This document shows positions 36,701 to 42,700 of a stretch of DNA of 64,000 nt, piece after piece. Numbering within the stretch: the stretch's first letter is position 1; every line of letters starts with the position of its first letter. A program made the translations under genes and the position numbers. Origin of the DNA: Luidia sarsii (lineage: Eukaryota > Echinodermata > Asteroidea > Paxillosida > Luidiidae); contig OX465116.1 in the NCBI GenBank assembly GCA_949987565.1, forward strand, positions 1,155,001 to 1,219,000, given 5' to 3'. A model generated the notes under the pieces. It was not told the origin of the DNA, did not search any database, and was given only the letters and a program-made list of their open reading frames with translations.

Positions 36701-39700
36701 GAAGGTCATTTTAGTGTTTTGTATTTGCTTCTTTCTCTCCTTTGAAATAATCCCCTTGCTTTTATTTTCCTGTTGTCACTGCTTACAGCTGAGAAGAGCA
36801 AGACCCTTCCTATGGACAGCTCAGCCATGAAGAGTCTGGACAGCCAAGCGTTGGAGGAGGACAATCGCATCCTGAAGGTGATAGAAGCCTACTGCACCAG
36901 CGCCGGATCACGCAACACCATCAACTCAGGTACCACTCTCAGCAGCAATCTCCTGTCCAGACCATGCCTAGTGGAAGGTTTGCGTTGACACCATGCAAAT
37001 CGTCTCCTTTGAGACGGAGTGTGGCTCTGAATAGAGTTGTAAACCGGCTCTTTTCAGAGCCACACTCCGTCTCAGAAGAGAGTCATTAAATTGCTTCTGA
37101 CTGGCGTCGCCACCTAAGCAAAGACTATTTGGGAAGGCCACCATCTAAGGGCTGGATAGCTCAGATGGAAGAGCACTGATATGATAATCCAGAGGTCTCG
37201 GGTTCAAGTCCCGGTCCAGTCAATTTTTTCTTTGCTAATTTTTTAATTTGTTTAAAAGTTCCCAGTCAGTTTTTCCTTTCTTTGTTTGACATGTTACATG
37301 GTGTCACCGTAAACCTTCCACTTGGTACTTCCACAATAAAGACTAAACTAAGCCAAACCAAACCAAATTAAAGAGATCTTGGAAGATTAGAGGAGTTTAC
37401 TCTTTGATCCAAGACCTTTCTCTGCCTTTGAGAAAGGTCCGGGATGGATCAAAATGCTGTCAACGTTTAGAGGACCGAAAGATCCTAGCAGGACATTTCA
37501 TCAAAGCAGAATGACTCTGCCTATGAGATGAGCCCAGTTCGGTTTGAAGCCCTTTTCAAATTTCTGTCGTGGTCGTTTCAGGCAGGAAGAAGTTAGAACC
37601 TGTATTGTGTAACAATTGTTTAATGATAATAGCAAAGAAGATGTGACCGGGCAGGGATTTGAACCTAGTCCTCTGCTTGAATGTACCATTGCTCTACCTC
37701 CTGACCAATCCAGCCCTTGATATGACATTATAAATTCAGCTTTCTTCAATTTTTACCGATTTTTAATGGAAACAGTTTCTTGTCTCCCTTCCCCTCCCAA
37801 ATCACTCTCGACCACCCCAAAAATGATGTGTCTCGTTGATCTGTGAGATACCTCAGACAAGTCGCATCATTCTGATTGGTTCAGCAGTGGTCACATGACA
37901 TTCATAAGTAGCTTTGCCGCCTGAATTTAAATTGAGCCCACTTGGTGGTGAGCTGAAGGAACGAGACTGTCCCCTACCCCCAACCCCTATTCAGCATTTC
38001 TTCTTCAGTTCAACTTTTGAACGTAGCTCAGGCTGGACTGGAAGATAAACTACATGTACAGGGATACTCATTTGATGTGCAGTGGTCAGTTGCCTTGAAA
38101 ACGTCAGAAAGAAAAGATAGTTGTGGTACTTCTTAAGGTCTACACAGGACCTGTTTTACTTAGTTTGTTGAGGGACACTTTTCAAGCGGGGAAATTTAGT
38201 CTGGTGCCGGGTTATGCTTGTATTCCGTGTTATGCTTGTGTACATCTGTATTTCAACTTGTATATACTGCAATGTACTGCATTGTAGGTCCTCGTCTGAT
38301 TCACCAAACTCATCGTAACTTACGATTTATCGCAAGACGATGAGCGATGCACAGAAACCACAATGCCTATCACAACTTACAATGGGTTATCCATCGTAAG
38401 TTGAGTTGCAAACTTACAATGCATTGTGAGGCTTTGTGAAATCTAGCCCTGGTTTGTGTTCTAGTCACTACTTACTTTTGACTTGCTTGGAATTGGTCTT
38501 CTGATTTAGCCGATAGATTTATGCTGAACACTGGTGTTTTGGTGTAAAACTCTACTTGTGAAATACATGTATAAGAATACACAAACAGACTAATTGGACG
38601 CCAGATTGTCTCACTTTACGTAGAGAAAAGTCTGACCAATCCGATTGTTAAAGTCCTAGAACGAGAGGTCAATACCTGTAACTTCAACATGCTTTTGTTT
38701 TGAGACTGTTGTCTGAAGATGTTCGTGCACTTTTGAAAACTTGACTTGAAACAGCATTTGCCCAAGCACCTTGTTTGATTTTTTTTCTCTGAAGAAGTTG
38801 TCTGCAAGTGTGATTTTAGTACTGTACAATGTGATTTCATATGGTGAGGTGTTGGTTGCAGTAACAATTTGTTCCGTTGTTCCATGTGGTGGCTGTGTAC
38901 ATAACCACAAATGTAGGGTGACTAGGGTCATCTGAAGTCATCTAGGCATGACAGAGTGACAGCATATTTTGTATTTTCTTGGTACGCATCGTTTCCATGG
39001 ATACTTCACAGGCAGCCAATCAGCATTCAGCATTTCCAACCCTGAATTTGAATCAAAAATTCTGTTCGGACTTGTTTCATGGTATCGTACTCTTTCAGCG
39101 TCTCGTACAGATTCTTGGTACACGGACGGAGCTTGACCCTCAACTTTTTACTTGACCAACTCAGTAAAAGCCAAAGTTTCAGTGGCCAAATGGATCTTTG
39201 TATACTGGCCTGGAGGTTCAACCTGGCTTGGCTTTGAATTGCAGCTGAGGAGGCCGTATTTTTTTAACGAGGCTCAGGGCTTTCAGGCCACTAACTCCTC
39301 AATTCCAACTGGCCTAAGGCCACTTTCTGTGCGGCCAATAGCATCTGTAGGCCAGTGTTGTCATCAAGCAGTTGTTTCTATTTTCTGTTCATTATTTTCT
39401 TTTGCCAATGCTCTTATGGTTATGGGATGCATTTACCATCTACCTTGTTTGAAAAGTAACGCACCAAAGCTCTGTCTTCATCTCTGACTTGCCATTCCCT
39501 CCAAGATACGGTCTGTTTAAGGTCTATCCCCTCCTCTAATCGGAATCCTTGTCTTCAGATTTCTTTTCAGGCAGTGCCAATGGGTCTTCAATTGCCATAA
39601 TCTAGTGATTGCACCTTGAGATTTGCAATGAGTGCCCAAGCAAAGCCGTTTCTTTAAAAGAAAAAAAAACACGAATCAATACAATGCCGCAACTTTTGCA

Positions 39701-42700
39701 TTCCTCTGCGCCTTTTTACCGTCTTCTCATACAACTGGTATTTCCTAAATGCAGCAGCAATATTTTCAAAGCAAAGTCTTCTTCTTTTTTTGCATATCAG
39801 CACTTTTACCCCCGACGTAACTCGTAACTCACTCCGCCATTTCTAATCCCATGTCTGCACCCTTTCCTTGAGATTGATTCCTCTCTCAGGAGAGATTTGA
39901 TTTCCATCTTAATCCCGACCTTTTGTTCTCCAACGGGCTGGGGAGGAGCCTGCCAAGGAGTGTAGTTCCAATCTGGTCCCCAGCCCACCCTAAACTATCC
40001 TTTGATACCACCACAGGTCCACAACAAACTCTCAGTTATCCGCAACAAAATTTCAACTTGGAATGTGGGGTTGTTTTTTTTAAGTTGAGCAAACCAGCAA
40101 AAGTAAGACAGGAGCACTTTGTGAAAATAGCAGATTGAACTGGACCGGGACTTGAACCCGAGACCTCTGGTTTAACGTGCCAGTGCTCAGACACCTGAGC
40201 TATCCAGCCCTCATGGTAGGGCCTATCCAAAATATCTAAGATAGGAACTTTCATGGGGTTGATCGTCGGTAGGCGCCAATTTGTGCCAAAACAAATCATT
40301 TCACTCCCAGAAGTCTCTTGATCCATTCTGACCCAGTGTGAGATGCACAGACTTCAGAGGAATCCAGCATATTGCAATTCAATTTTAGTATAGTCATTAT
40401 TGACTTTTCCTACTTTTTGGCCTGTCAGTCAGAGGAGAATTGCATTATCATTTAAAAGAAAGAAAGTCTGACGATGAAAAGAAAAAAGAGATTGCCAAAG
40501 ACCTTCTGTAGTGCACGTTCCAATTCTTCGCTCTTCAGCGAATTTAGCAATAGTATTTGGCATCGATACTGCAGAATTACATTTATCTTTTTGCAGAAAG
40601 AAATTAGCTACAGAGGAAAGAGAGATTGTTAAAGAACTGTCTATCCCTAGTCCCCATTCCTGCTGTATTTCCTCAAGAGGGACCTATCCAAAACACCAAC
40701 GATACAGGGATAATATTTTGTCCTAATCAACGCTCAAGATTTTTCTAAGAAAGAAAGACTAGAAAGGAGAGACCGTCTCTCCTTCCCCCCCGAAAAAAAT
40801 GGGAGCAAGCAGCCGTGCGCCTTTGTTAGTCCTGACTGTTCCTTCCGCCCTCTCTCTCGACTTCTTGCTGCAGTGCCCGTAGACCCTGCACCCCACGTCT
40901 TTTTGGCCGAAGAGGAGAAGATAATTCACGAGGAGACAAAAGGCAATGAGACAATTGTGGAGGAAAAGTGAGTTGAATCCAAACCTCCCCTCCCTCCCTC
41001 CCTCCCTCTTCCCCGCCTCCTCTTCCTCTTCCACAAATAAGCAAACCCGTGCACCAACTGACGAGCACATCTTTCCGTAGATCAGATATCCCAACTTAGT
41101 CCAGATTTGTAGCTTTCATAATTCAACCTGTTCCGCTAACCATCTTTCTTAAAAAAAAAAATACATCTTGTTGCGCATAATATGCTTTTATTCATCTATT
41201 CATCATTGTCATTTTTTCATCATTAATCCTTGGTTACTTTACAAAAATGACTTTCTGTGGTTTGAGCTAACCCCATGCATTGCGGTGTTGCATTTCCATG
41301 GCAACTTGTGGTTTTGTCAGTTCTTGTTCTTTTTTTATAAAAGCAGCAAGACTCTCGGATAAAATTTTAGATTCCCATTTTTGAAACGTTTGTTAATGCC
41401 ATGAGGAAATATCTGGGCAAAAGTAAATCTAGTTTTTTTGAAAGTCAATCCGTCAGTTTTAAAAACTGGATAAGATGGAAGTTAGTTTGACAAAAGTAAG
41501 TCCATATTATGAAATATCAGAGTGGCTCATTACACCAAATCTCCTCAAGGTTGTTTTTTTTTTATTTAAAGTTTGTCTACCTCTATCTGAAATGTACAAA
41601 CTGATGACATATGAAGGGAAACAAGAATGATTTATAAAAAGCTTTTTTGAACTCAATTTTAAAAAACAGGAAATCCAGGGCTTCGGTGTTCCTGTCATGT
41701 TTTTGTCCTTTTTTTATTTATGGATATGTTTTTCAAATATTTTTCCTTGTAACCTGTTTGCTTTTTATATATTTTGAGATCTTTTTGAAGATTTGTTTGT
41801 GAGCAGCTGAAACCCCTGTTTTTTTACACCTTGAGTGTTTCTGTCTCACCCATCGATCCCTGATCCCTGGTCACCCTGTCCCCCACCCCACCACCAAACA
41901 CCCACCTCCCTGACCCCCCCCCCCACCTGCCAAAACACCAACCTACCCAAACACCAACCCCCCAAAAAAACTCCCATCTCCCTGAACCCCACCTCCCCAA
42001 ACACCCGCCTGCCTGACCCCCCTCCCCCCCCCCCACACACCTCCCCGACCCCCCACGTCCCCAAATATCCAATACCCCCCCCCCTCGCCTCCCCAAACAC
42101 AACCTCCAAAACACCCATCTCCCTGACCCCCATGGCTACCCCCGTTCTCTGCTCGGATCTTCTCAGCACCCCGACTCCCTCTCCCATCTCTTCCCACAGT
42201 GTTTGGGATGTCTTCTTGCGCACTTTCAATCGCGCTTGCCGTTCCCCCCCTTTCAGGTAAATCCCCCGTCGGGAATAACATTTGTGAAAACCCCCAGACA
42301 AAGAAAGCATTGGACTACTGCATGCTTGCTTGCTTGATTACCCGCACGCTTGTGCAGTTTGATGCTTGCTCTGACCTGCCACGATTGCTTGTTTGCTATG
42401 CACGGCTGATGGTCTCATTTGTACATCATACTTGTTTATTTATTGGTCACATTGATCTTTTTACCATGAATACTTTCAAGAGACTTCACTTCTTCACTCA
42501 CCAATGAATCTAAATGTGCAGACTTNNNNNNNNNNNNNNNNNNNNNNNNNNNNNNNNNNNNNNNNNNNNNNNNNNNNNNNNNNNNNNNNNNNNNNNNNNN
42601 NNNNNNNNNNNNNNNNNNNNNNNNNNNNNNNNNNNNNNNNNNNNNNNNNNNNNNNNNNNNNNNNNNNNNNNNNNNNNNNNNNNNNNNNNNNNNNNNNNNN

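Larger units (their letters stand above)
36930..40873. other. ARHGEF7 intron 12 (3.9 kb)
   Basis: Holds a foldback (36,975-37,085), SINEs (37.1-37.3 and 40.1-40.2 kb), GATCCTAGCAGGACC fragments (37.4-37.5 kb) and a MITE (38.3 kb). Vertebrate genes place alternative exons in this interval; none was recognised here. A search for the vertebrate DSIWTAHSYRM block by eye found nothing. Confidence 0.65.

Noticed and set aside
36294..40213. tRNA genes, from good A and B boxes near 36.3, 37.15 and 40.15 kb
   Set aside because: The copies share the same non-tRNA head and tail, carry differing mutations and lie in introns on both strands. SINEs explain them better.
41824..42310. Gly/Trp-rich minus and Pro-rich plus frames
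   Set aside because: Caused by the C-rich tract. Only the short spliced candidate at its end was kept.
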